From BRHc4a sp049323755 (GTDB lineage: Bacteria; Bacillota; Desulfotomaculia; Desulfotomaculales; Desulfocucumaceae): 64,000 bases of DNA. The stretch's first letter is position 1; each line of letters opens with the position of its first letter. Under the pieces are notes generated by a model that was not told the DNA's origin, did not search any database, and was given only the letters and a program-made list of their open reading frames with translations. Below, piece after piece: positions 57,889 through 64,000 of this stretch. The stretch covers positions 307,180 through 371,179 of the forward strand of contig JBMOPE010000041.1 of the NCBI GenBank assembly GCA_049323755.1. The letters are read 5' to 3'. The position numbers and the translations under genes are program-made.

Positions 57889-58700
57889 AATCATTCCGTA
57901 TGGCAAATCCATCCCCCAAAAAGTCCAGTAGAATAAAACCTGGTTATATTCGTAAATCCGGATTCCGCCAATAGCCGTTCGATTTGATTTTCAGGAATGA
58001 TAGAAATTTTCATAGGGTTCATAATGCTGTTTTCCAGCTCGTCCATTTTAGATGATTCGTATCCCGCATCCAACCAAAAGCTTTTCCATACGTTTAATCT
58101 GTCTTTAAATTCGGCATCATCGCGGTCCCCGTACGCACTAACGAGTACGAATGGAGCTCCTGATTTTAAATGATCCTTAACAGTTCCGAGCATCTTCAAC
58201 TTCTCTTGAACATCAAAAACGAAGTGAAGAACCAAAATACAACTTGCCGCGTCAAACTTCGAGTCTGAAGGCGGCAGGTCGTCAATCGTTCCATGGGTGA
58301 GTCTGACTCGGCTTTCCAAGCCTAGTTGGACTGTCTTATTTTTAGCAATCTTAAGCATCTCCTCAGATGTATCGACTCCGGTGAACGTCCATTTCGGGTT
58401 AACCGGTCCCCATGCGGAAAGTTCATTCCCGCCACCCGCACCGATTACGAGCAATGTTACAGATTTTTCACCAAATTTGGCTCGAAAATAAGATTGAACC
58501 ATCGTGAACAACGTATCATATGTGGGAATTGAGATTCGAGCGTTTTTATCGTATGCAAGAGCCATTTCAGAATTGAGTGTAAGTTCTTCATTCATGTTAA
58601 CTGCCTCCATTGTTTGATTATGCAATGCCCGACAAGAGCCGCTTGCATTGTATTTATAAGGTATCCCGCATTAAAGTAAACTGACCCGTCGCGGCAGTCT
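57889..58700. repeat. Methyltransferase cassette, copy 1 of a roughly 810-bp duplication
   Basis: High-identity repeat of 61975-62787. It spans from 2 bp past the methyltransferase stop to about 105 bp before its start (ending GGCAGTCT), so it carries the gene with its promoter. No terminal inverted repeats were seen. Confidence 0.8.
57891..58595 (-). CDS. SAM-dependent class I methyltransferase, copy 1
   Basis: ATG at 58595, behind GGAGGCAG; an upstream start is less likely. 234 residues with SAM-binding motif I LLVIGAGGGNELSAWG, motif II-like TGVDTSEEMLKIA, THGTIDDLPPSDSKFDAASC and motif IV-like ILVLHFV. Seven-beta-strand Rossmann methyltransferase, small-molecule type rather than DNA or rRNA type (no NPPY). 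About 94% identical in protein to the copy at 61.98-62.68 kb. Substrate unknown. Confidence 0.8.
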   Translation of the reverse strand: MNEELTLNSEMALAYDKNARISIPTYDTLFTMVQSYFRAKFGEKSVTLLVIGAGGGNELSAWGPVNPKWTFTGVDTSEEMLKIAKNKTVQLGLESRVRLTHGTIDDLPPSDSKFDAASCILVLHFVFDVQEKLKMLGTVKDHLKSGAPFVLVSAYGDRDDAEFKDRLNVWKSFWLDAGYESSKMDELENSIMNPMKISIIPENQIERLLAESGFTNITRFYSTGLFGGWICHTE

Positions 58701-58703
58701 GCC

Positions 58704-58880
58704 CTATTCAATTATTCTGCCCGTTAGCTTAGCAAGTCCTTCAAATCCATTGGTCAATGACTCCGAAACATTCAAAAAGTGTTCATGTATAACTATCGCC
58801 AGAAAAGAGACTGGAGAGGCGATTGCCTCCCCGGTCTTACTTTTCTTTAGCCATTTTTTATCGGCAGTTGGTGGCTGCAT
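58704..58880 (-). CDS. Possible 58-aa ORF overlapping the XRE gene
   Basis: ATG at 58880 inside the 3' end of the XRE gene, stop TAG at 58704, directly outside the methyltransferase repeat. The product begins MQPPTADKKW, is basic, then has an aliphatic/acidic helical part (FLAIVIHEHFLNVSESL) ending LAKLTGRIIE. No strong ribosome site, but the overlap with the regulator and sensible amino-acid usage make it a candidate partner protein. Confidence 0.4.
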   Translation of the reverse strand: MQPPTADKKWLKKSKTGEAIASPVSFLAIVIHEHFLNVSESLTNGFEGLAKLTGRIIE

Positions 58881-59097
58881 GGTGTGCTGCGTTCAGATAG
58901 CTGACTGACGAGTCACTGATGTTGAACTCCCGCCTGATTTTTCCCTCGGTGGTTTCGCTAATTTTCCGCTGCCCGTTTTCAATATAGGAAACCATCACCT
59001 GGGAGATACCGATTCTTGCTGCGAATTCAACCTGCTTGAGCCTCAGAGACTGGCGAAGCATCCTCACCAAATCTCCGTTGAGCCGTTTTCCGTCCAT
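58858..59097 (-). CDS. XRE/Cro-type helix-turn-helix regulator
   Basis: 79 residues from the ATG at 59097 (GGGGGGATTTCA upstream). HTH: LRLKQVEFAARIGISQVMVS followed by YIENGQRKISETTEGKIRRE, a complete Cro/CI domain. GC-rich compared with surrounding cargo. Probably the element's repressor, controlling prim-pol or excision. A candidate 58-aa partner overlaps its end. Confidence 0.8.
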   Translation of the reverse strand: MDGKRLNGDLVRMLRQSLRLKQVEFAARIGISQVMVSYIENGQRKISETTEGKIRREFNISDSSVSYLNAAHHAATNCR

Positions 59098-59441
59098 TGA
59101 AATCCCCCCTTTGCCCGTTTTGTCGTATAAGCAGCCCCAAAATCCCGGCATGTTTAGCCCCCGGGGAGGCCATTCTGCCGGGTATTGAAAGGGACGGATT
59201 TTCCGCCCTCACCCTCTAGTGGGGCTGGGGCAGCGTATAACAAGCTGGATAATAAATTATTTATCAACATTTATGTAAAAGGGTAGAACAGGGCTATCGG
59301 AAAGGCTAGAGGTTTTGGAAGGAATTTTATGCAAGGAAAAGGAGGAGGCCGTGAATTTTGGCTCACGGCCCCTATTGCATATTTTGTTAATAATGTGCAA
59401 CAAATCTTTTACCCCAAAAAAGTCTCCAGTGCTGTTGTAAA
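59098..59441. other. Intergenic region with strong hairpin at 59347-59370
   Basis: GGCCGTGA (59347-59354) and TCACGGCC (59363-59370) form a perfect 8-bp stem, about 70 nt past the stop of the DUF3795 gene on the minus strand and followed there by TCCTCCTTTTCC. A probable terminator. The remainder holds the promoter region of the XRE gene; no gene seen. Confidence 0.5.
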
Positions 59442-59948
59442 CTATTTTATACCTTCAAATATGCTCTTATCGAATGTTTTCTCATAGTCCATTATTTTTT
59501 CTAAATCCTTGCCACATTTTGAACATTTAGTAGTATACCAAGAAAAATCTGTTTGACAATCCGGACATTTCCATTTTTTATCTTGATCTTCAAGCCATTT
59601 ATTAACGCCGATGTTTTTAATAGTCCCTATATTATTTAGAATGGTTTTTAAATGTGGCAATTTATCTAATATATTCTTCAGTTCATCTGAGTTCACAATA
59701 TCGCACGGAAAATCACTACAATCAATGCATCGTTCAACTTTTTTGTTAATCGCACAACTTCGAGATTTGCAGTTTGCACAATTTTCAAATACTGTATCAG
59801 TTTTGCAACCATGGCATCTTAATTCAAAACCTATTTCATCACTCATAAAGGATGCAAACTTATCTTTAATGCCTGTTTGATAAGCCTTCAAAATTGAGCA
59901 TGCTCCACAGTATATTCCACAATACGAGTCATAATTAAAATTACTCAC
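59442..59948 (-). CDS. DUF3795-type cysteine-rich protein
   Basis: GTG at 59948, behind AAGGAGGC. 168 residues: CGIYCGACSILKAY, then CHGC, CANCKSRSC and CIDCSDFPC, the DUF3795 pattern, and a C-terminal zinc-ribbon (CPDCQTDFSWYTTKCSKC). Proteins of this kind are common in anaerobes and presumed metal-binding; no reaction is known. AT-rich. It has its own hairpin terminator. Not obviously linked to the neighbouring toxin-antitoxin pair. Confidence 0.75.
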   Translation of the reverse strand: MSNFNYDSYCGIYCGACSILKAYQTGIKDKFASFMSDEIGFELRCHGCKTDTVFENCANCKSRSCAINKKVERCIDCSDFPCDIVNSDELKNILDKLPHLKTILNNIGTIKNIGVNKWLEDQDKKWKCPDCQTDFSWYTTKCSKCGKDLEKIMDYEKTFDKSIFEGIK

Positions 59949-60221
59949 ATAATATGCCTCCTTTTTAGTTAAATACATTCACTAGATTATTCAATAAAAG
60001 TGAAACATTTCCTGCCAGAAAGAATATCAGCTTGTTAATTTTATTAAGCCCAGGAGTTCATGGTTCTTACGCATTTCAAAGATGTAACGACGGAAGTATC
60101 TTATTAATTGGAATGACAACCACTAGCGGAGGGATTAATTCCTTCCGCTTCTTTTCTTTTAAAGCCTTCTGTGGTAAGATAGTTTTACGGTATTACTGTA
60201 TTACTCCAGGAGGGAGTCATT

Positions 60222-60554
60222 ATGGATTATACAACTTTGACATCAAAGGGTCAGGTGACAGTTCCCAAAGAAATCCGGGATAAGTTCAACTGGAAGGAAG
60301 GCACAAAGCTTAGATTTTACCTGGACGGAGAGGAATTGAAGGTCAGGGAAGTTACCATTGCCGATGAAATGGAAGATTTGCTTTTGAAAGATTTGAATGA
60401 TTTAGGCTATAAAGGAAAAGAGCTTAAAGCTCAACTTCTTAAAAGAAAGGAAATTTTGAATAAAACCTTTGACAAATTTATAGAGGAACGGCTGGAGGAA
60501 GAAACCGTTCCCCTGGAGGAAGCCATCAGGAGTATAGAAAATGGGGAAGTATGA
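60222..60554 (+). CDS. AbrB/MazE-type antitoxin
   Basis: 110 residues. N-terminal swapped-hairpin domain: TTLTSKGQVTVPKEIRDKF and KEGTKLRFYLDGEELKV, a textbook AbrB/SpoVT DNA-binding fold. The C-terminal 60 residues are helical and charged (KDLNDLGYKGKELKAQLLKR), suited to bind the toxin. ATG after AGGAGGGAG. The last 14 nt overlap the toxin start. It should repress the operon and neutralise the ParE/RelE-like partner. Confidence 0.85.
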   Translation: MDYTTLTSKGQVTVPKEIRDKFNWKEGTKLRFYLDGEELKVREVTIADEMEDLLLKDLNDLGYKGKELKAQLLKRKEILNKTFDKFIEERLEEETVPLEEAIRSIENGEV

Positions 60555-60831
60555 AATCCGTCTGTCCAAGGGTGCGGTCAGAGACCTCAAAAAGATGGAA
60601 CCGGCCTTAAGGGATTTTTTGTATAACAGGTTATATGAGATTGCCGAGAACCCGTATCAAAACGACAAGCTATCCGGCCCGTACAGGGAACTCCGCTCTC
60701 AGCACAGTAAATTCAGGGGCGTGGAGTACCGGGTCATTTACTATATTAACGAGGAAGGCAGATTAATAATAATTGCCCTGATAGGAACCAGGGAAAACAT
60801 ATATGATGAGTTAGCCAGAAGATTAAGGTAA
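60541..60831 (+). CDS. RelE/ParE-superfamily toxin
   Basis: 96 residues: YEIRLSKGAVRDLKKMEPAL, NPYQNDKLSGPYRELRSQHS, FRGVEYRVIYYINEEGRLI and the C-terminal IIIALIGTRENIYDELARRL. This is the RelE/ParE fold with the conserved basic patch and the YRVIYYI strand. ParE poisons gyrase and RelE cuts mRNA on the ribosome; which applies cannot be told. Translationally coupled to the AbrB-type antitoxin, a common pairing in Firmicutes and archaea. The 3' end overlaps the convergent membrane gene by 9 bp. Confidence 0.85.
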   Translation: MGKYEIRLSKGAVRDLKKMEPALRDFLYNRLYEIAENPYQNDKLSGPYRELRSQHSKFRGVEYRVIYYINEEGRLIIIALIGTRENIYDELARRLR

Positions 60832-61251
60832 TAACGTCTTCCTGGACATTCCATCAGTTAGTATTCTATTCTTTAGCACTTGAAAGTCACTGATACTGCT
60901 ATGTACCACAAAAAATCCTAAAATAATAAGTGGAAACAAAGATACTTTTTTTGATTCAGCAATTTTGAACAAAAATAACGGTGTTTGGGTTCGAGAAAAA
61001 TCTACTACCAGATATATGTCTTTTAGTTTAAATCCACATTTTCTTTTTAATAACAAGCTATGAAGATAAATAACTTCATCGTCTATAGAAATGTCCGGAA
61101 AATAGTTCGCGGATAGTATAAATAGCAGTATTGGAATCGTGGAAAAAATTAATTTTATCATTAAAGGTGTTGTTTTAAAATCACCAATGCCAAAGGAACT
61201 GGCTGTCAAACAAATTGCAATTGGCTTCCAATAGTATGAATGCAGTTTCAA
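60823..61251 (-). CDS. Small membrane protein, unknown
   Basis: TTG at 61251 behind AGGTGTTTT. 142 residues with hydrophobic segments near the N-terminus (KPIAICLTASSFGI), at LIFSTIPILLFILSA and at LFPLIILGFFVVHSS. The central part SIDDEVIYLHSLLLKRKCGF resembles bacterial PH-like domains behind a membrane pair. Convergent with the toxin gene. No function assigned. Confidence 0.5.
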   Translation of the reverse strand: MKLHSYYWKPIAICLTASSFGIGDFKTTPLMIKLIFSTIPILLFILSANYFPDISIDDEVIYLHSLLLKRKCGFKLKDIYLVVDFSRTQTPLFLFKIAESKKVSLFPLIILGFFVVHSSISDFQVLKNRILTDGMSRKTLLP

Positions 61252-61486
61252 AAAACACCTGCCTTTTATAGTAAATATATATGACAAATTTTGTATTGTA
61301 AATCTTATATTTTATCGATGGTTTGGACTACAAATCCGACCTAAAGTAAAAGGGATTCTTTTTTAAAATAGCGAAACATCAGCGTAATAAAAACACAGCG
61401 GACTCGTCCAAAAATTAAGTCCACTATTAACAGGTCCGCTGCCCCTGGAGAAAAGGTATAGGGAAAAGTCCAATAAAATCAACGCG

Positions 61487-61566
61487 TGGCGGAACTGGCA
61501 GACGCAGCGGACTCAAAATCCGCCGGTGGCAACACCGTAAGGGTTCGACTCCCTTCTTCGGCACCA
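61487..61566 (+). pseudogene. tRNA-Leu(CAA) lacking its 5' acceptor strand
   Basis: From tRNA position 8 (TGGCGGAACTGGCAGACGC, D-arm) through the anticodon stem-loop GCGGA-CTCAAAA-TCCGC (anticodon CAA), variable arm, T-arm and CTTCGGC-A-CCA the gene is perfect. The seven bases that should be GCCGAAG and pair with CTTCGGC are CAACGCG instead, so the acceptor stem cannot form. It is a relict or hybrid generated by integration/excision, not a working tRNA. No intact tRNA-Leu was found in the window. Confidence 0.8.
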
Positions 61567-61571
61567 GTAAA
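61510..61571 (+). repeat. Right attachment repeat, identical to 45545-45606
   Basis: 62 bp, from the anticodon arm to GTAAA after the CCA end. Beyond it, homology to the left side continues with divergence through the terminator, the anticodon-like inverted repeat and the integrase leader, which shows that a second, related element once stood here. Confidence 0.85.
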
Positions 61572-61575
61572 CCGA

Positions 61576-61600
61576 AACCCGCGTTAATCGCGGGTTTTTG
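61576..61600 (+). terminator. tRNA terminator, second copy
   Basis: AACCCGCG-TTAAT-CGCGGGTT then TTT; one loop base differs from the copy at 45611. Confidence 0.85.
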
Positions 61601-61640
61601 CGTTCAGGCGAATTTAACACGGACGGTGTTTAAAAGCGTG

Positions 61641-61673
61641 GTCCGCTGCCCCTGAACGAGACGCAGCGGACTC
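61641..61673. repeat. Second copy of the anticodon-stem-like inverted repeat
   Basis: GTCCGCTGC (61641-61649) and GCAGCGGAC (61663-61671), with ACGCAGCGGACTC at 61661-61673. Matches 45677-45709. Further half-copies are upstream of the tRNA: CAGCGGACTC at 61396-61405 and GTCCGCTGCCCCTGG at 61434-61448. Confidence 0.65.
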
Positions 61674-61740
61674 CTCCTTATACCACTCTGTTGGGGAAAT
61701 ACTTGAGTGGCGAAGGAGGATTTTTATTTTTCCCATAGCC

Positions 61741-61974
61741 AACAACACCCCCAAATTAATGCCCGCCATCCTCGAGTACATGTCCCAGCCCGTTAAGCCA
61801 GCTACTTTAAATTTAAGGCTTATTTATCTACGCACCTTTTTCGACTGGTGCATCCAGGAAGGCATTCTAACGGAAAATCCGTTAACCGGCTTTTAAAAGA
61901 AAAAGGCCGAGGGCCGGAACGTGAACATTGATGAAGCCATACTTACTAAACTGCTTTCCCTTCCCCAAAAGGAC
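61741..61974 (+). pseudogene. Truncated integrase pseudogene
   Basis: Homologous to residues about 54-130 of the integrase at 45,766: MPAILEYMSQPVKPATLNLR, then FFDWCIQEGILTENPLTGF. A TAA follows directly (GGCTTTTAAAAG) where the intact gene has lysines; the frame resumes KKKAEGRNVNIDEAILTKLL. The first 50 or so codons are deleted after a well conserved leader with GGAGG. The 3' two-thirds are lost where the methyltransferase cassette begins (61,975). Relict of an earlier element at the same tRNA site. Confidence 0.85.
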
Positions 61975-62787
61975 AATCATTCCGCATGGCAAATCCATCC
62001 CCCAAAAAGTCCAGTAGAATAAAACCGGGTTATATTCGTAAATCCGGATTCCGCCAATAGCCGTTCGATTTGATTTTCAGGAATGATAGAAATTTTCATA
62101 GGGTTCATAATGCTGTTTACCAGCTCGTCCATTTTAGATGATTCGTATCCCGCATCCAACCAAAAGCTTTTCCATACGTTTAATCTGTCTTTAAATTCGG
62201 CATCATCGCGGTCCCCGTACGCACTAACGAGTACGAATGGAGCTCCTGATTTTAAATGATCCTTAACAGTTCCGAGCAGCTTCAACTTCTCTTGATCATC
62301 AACAACGAAGTGAAGAACCAAAATACAACTTGCCGCGTCAAACTTCGAGTCTGAAGGCGGCAGGTCATCTATCGTTCCATGGGTGAGTCTGACTCGGCTT
62401 TCCAAGCCTAGTTGGACTGTTTTATTTTTAGCAATCTTAAGCATCTCCTCAGAAGTATCGATTCCGGTAAACGTCCATTTCGGGTTAGCCGGTCCCCATG
62501 CGGAAAGTTCATTCCCGCCACCCGCACCAATTACGAGCAATGTTGCCGCTTTTTCACCAAATTGGGCTCGAAAATAAGATTGAACCATCGTGAATAACGT
62601 ATCATATGTGGGAATCGAGATTCGAGTGTTTCTATCGTATGCAAGAGCCATTTTAGAATTGAGTGTAATTTCTTCATTCATGTTAACTGCCTCCATTGTT
62701 TGATTATGCAATGCCCGACAAGAGTCGCTTGCCTTGTATTTTAGCAGGTATCCCGCATTATAGTAAACTGACCCGCCGCGGCAGTCT
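61975..62787. repeat. Methyltransferase cassette, copy 2, inserted in the integrase relict
   Basis: Same unit as 57889-58700. The left junction is abrupt: integrase homology ends with CCCCAAAAGGAC and cassette homology begins AATCATTCC. The right end stops at GGCAGTCT, as in copy 1. Confidence 0.8.
61977..62681 (-). CDS. SAM-dependent class I methyltransferase, copy 2
   Basis: 234 residues, ATG at 62681 behind GGAGGCAG, all motifs of copy 1 conserved (LLVIGAGGGNELSAWG, TGIDTSEEMLKIA). Fourteen residue differences over the 244-residue frame, mostly conservative and spread evenly, and no stops or frameshifts. So both copies seem under selection or diverged recently. Substrate unknown. Confidence 0.8.
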   Translation of the reverse strand: MNEEITLNSKMALAYDRNTRISIPTYDTLFTMVQSYFRAQFGEKAATLLVIGAGGGNELSAWGPANPKWTFTGIDTSEEMLKIAKNKTVQLGLESRVRLTHGTIDDLPPSDSKFDAASCILVLHFVVDDQEKLKLLGTVKDHLKSGAPFVLVSAYGDRDDAEFKDRLNVWKSFWLDAGYESSKMDELVNSIMNPMKISIIPENQIERLLAESGFTNITRFYSTGLFGGWICHAE

Positions 62788-62962
62788 TGAATAGTTTAAA
62801 GTAATAGAGCATTTCTTTGTAATGAGGAATGCTTTTTTCTTTCTCTAAATTTATGAGAATATTTCTACAATAAAAATATAATGTAAATAGATAATAATTT
62901 ATTGTATAACGATATAGTGCGTGTTAAAATCAAATTAACAATAAATAAGTGAGGTGCTTTTT

Positions 62963-63436
62963 ATGAAAGGAGAAACACTCTTTTTAAAGGTAGCTGTTAT
63001 TCTTATGGGCTTTCCTGTTCTTGCTTTGTGCATATTTGGGTTGCCTTGGTTAGCTAATAATCCAGTAAATCCAGATTATGCCCATATACTATATCCCATT
63101 TTAATAGGTATGTATGCAGCGGCGATCCCTTTTTACTTTGCTCTGTATCAAGCTTTTAAAATTTTAAGCTATATTGACAGGAACAAAGCATTCTCGGAAT
63201 TATCTGTAAAGGCTTTAAAGAATATAAAATACTGTGCAATCACAATCAGTACCTTGTATGTGGTTATAATGCCATTCGTTTATCTCGTGGCAGAGAAAGA
63301 CGATGCCCCAGGTCTCATAATAATCGGAATGGTCCCTATCTTTGCTTCAATGGTGGTTGCAGTCTTTGCTGCTGTTCTTCAAAAGCTACTAAAAAATGCT
63401 ATCGATATAAAATCAGAAAATGATTTAACGGTTTGA
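62963..63436 (+). CDS. DUF2975-type membrane protein
   Basis: 157 residues from the ATG at 62963 (GAGGTGC upstream). Four hydrophobic helices: VILMGFPVLALCIFGLPWLA, ILIGMYAAAIPFYFALY, ISTLYVVIMPFVYLV and IIIGMVPIFASMVVAVFAAVL, with the cytoplasmic FKILSYIDRNKAFSELSVKAL segment typical of DUF2975. The next gene is a small XRE regulator, the usual partner in Firmicutes. Likely a regulated membrane stress or sensing module; function unproven. Confidence 0.8.
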   Translation: MKGETLFLKVAVILMGFPVLALCIFGLPWLANNPVNPDYAHILYPILIGMYAAAIPFYFALYQAFKILSYIDRNKAFSELSVKALKNIKYCAITISTLYVVIMPFVYLVAEKDDAPGLIIIGMVPIFASMVVAVFAAVLQKLLKNAIDIKSENDLTV

Positions 63437-63446
63437 GGTGAATAAC

Positions 63447-63665
63447 ATGGCGATTATAATCAATATTGATGTGATGTTGGCTAAAAGGAAAATGAGCGTA
63501 ACAGAACTTTCGGAGAGGGTTGGAATAACAATGGCTAACCTTTCTATATTGAAAAATGGAAAGGCAAAAGCGATTCGATTATCAACTTTAGAGGCGATTT
63601 GTAAGGCTTTACAATGTCAGCCTGGAGATATTTTAGAATATAAAAGTGAAGACAGTCAGGGATAA
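63447..63665 (+). CDS. YozG-like XRE regulator, partner of the DUF2975 protein
   Basis: 72 residues, ATG at 63447 six bases behind GAGGTG. Minimal Cro/CI domain: KRKMSVTELSERVGITMANL, SILKNGKAKAIRLSTLEAIC, LQCQPGDILEY. This compact form, with DVMLAKRKMS at the start and CQPGDILEY at the end, is the standard DUF2975 partner. Eleven nt gap to the previous stop, so one operon. Confidence 0.85.
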   Translation: MAIIINIDVMLAKRKMSVTELSERVGITMANLSILKNGKAKAIRLSTLEAICKALQCQPGDILEYKSEDSQG

Positions 63666-63876
63666 TAAAGTTTGGTTAATAAACATTTGGAGGAAAGGAC
63701 TTAATTGGCATTTATGCTGCCAAATGCATTTTGTGTTGTGCTTGCATTAAGAAGTGTCCTAAGAATGCAGAACGGTGAAAACCGGTTTAGTTAAAGATAC
63801 TGCAATAAGTCTGAGTCAAACATGTCAAAATAGAAAGGAGCCGGAATTCTTTTTATAAAAAAGTCTTCCGTCCCCT

Positions 63877-64000
63877 GGAGACCGTTTCAAATTTTGTGTA
63901 AACCTCCAAACAAATGATGTAAGATAAGAGCATCAGTTTGGAGGTTTATTTATGGCCAAAAGGAAGATCAGTCCAGAAAGAAGGGCGCAACGGAAAAAAC
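63877..64000 (+). mobile_element. Left end of an insertion sequence, probably IS256-like
   Basis: GGAGACCGTTTCAAATTTTG followed by TGTAAACCTCC resembles the terminal repeats of IS256-family elements. An imperfect internal inverted repeat (AACCTCCAAAC ... GTTTGGAGGTT) follows, then an ORF with a ribosome site. The element continues past the window, so family and integrity are tentative. Confidence 0.5.
63952..64000 (+). CDS. Start of a probable transposase (partial)
   Basis: ATG at 63952 behind GGAGGTTTATTT. Only 16 residues are visible (MAKRKISPERRAQRKK-like, strongly basic). Identified as transposase only from the IS-like end in front of it. Confidence 0.45.
   Translation, partial: MAKRKISPERRAQRKK

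Larger units (their letters stand above)
45545..61571. mobile_element. Integrative element between tRNA-Leu-derived direct repeats (about 16 kb)
   Basis: Two identical 62-bp direct repeats (45545-45606 and 61510-61571) consist of the anticodon loop to CCA end of a tRNA-Leu(CAA) plus GTAAA. A tyrosine integrase lies just inside the left repeat. Content: integrase, HTH proteins, prim-pol, a second recombinase, an ABC-3C system, a nuclease-like two-gene module, methyltransferase, XRE, AbrB-ParE. No conjugation genes inside, so it would be an IME or satellite-like defence island that relies on other machinery to move. Confidence 0.75.

Noticed and set aside
1..64000. CRISPR array
   Set aside because: No regularly spaced direct repeats of 23-37 bp with unique spacers and no cas gene were seen; the only short tandem repeat (47235-47301) has no spacers.
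1..64000. Relaxase, oriT and TraG/VirD4 coupling protein
   Set aside because: No HUH, MobA/L or FtsK/TraG-type motif was found in any frame, so mobilisation of the T4SS element cannot be shown from this window alone.

Overview
The window looks like a Gram-positive anaerobe of the Peptococcaceae type (Desulfotomaculum/Pelotomaculum-like). This is inferred from the Tcp-type conjugation genes, the copper-amine-oxidase-N-like stalk proteins, the many TTG starts with strong GGAGG ribosome sites, and a GC-rich backbone broken by AT-rich inserts. No ribosomal or housekeeping gene is present to fix the taxonomy. Everything reads as mobile or plasmid-borne DNA.

Region 1 (about 1-43,940, almost all minus strand, reading right to left) is one long GC-rich cluster. 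It begins with Tcp/T4SS conjugation genes (signal-peptide protein, TcpC/VirB8, TcpD-like, TcpE, VirB4, VirB6/TrbL-like, transglycosylase-M23 hydrolase). It continues into a double Tad (type IVc) pilus locus: TadE/G pseudopilins, CpaB x2, TadZ, TadA x2, TadB/TadC pairs, prepilin peptidase TadV, and a VKOR-thioredoxin fusion. It ends with several tiny Flp-like pilins, a 1486-residue PKD surface protein and a ParM actin with a possible ParR. A protein with two degenerate ParA-like domains and a GGEEF cyclase lies at the junction of the two halves, so c-di-GMP may link pilus and transfer functions. AT-rich cargo interrupts the cluster: a MerR/YnfA/CopZ-like metal or redox module (1.5-3.5 kb), a dGTPase (11.7-12.9 kb), a PIN/ImmA-IrrE toxin-antitoxin-like module (27.9-29.9 kb), and two plus-strand genes (39.2-41.3 kb).

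Region 2 (about 44.1-45.2 kb) is a nucleotidyltransferase/small-protein pair with an inverted-repeat operator.

Region 3 (45,545-61,571) is an integrative element of about 16 kb bounded by 62-bp direct repeats made of the 3' part of tRNA-Leu(CAA). It carries its own tyrosine integrase, a frameshifted antirepressor-like gene, HTH proteins, an uncharacterised two-gene module with a PD-(D/E)XK-like nuclease, and an ABC-3C conflict system whose HNH effector is split by one in-frame TAG. It also carries a second recombinase, a prim-pol protein, a methyltransferase and an AbrB-ParE pair.

Region 4 (61.5-64 kb) is debris of a second element at the same tRNA-like site: a truncated integrase pseudogene interrupted by a second copy of the methyltransferase cassette, a DUF2975/XRE pair, and the left end of an insertion sequence running off the window. 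Coding assignments rest on motif recognition by eye; no database search was run.
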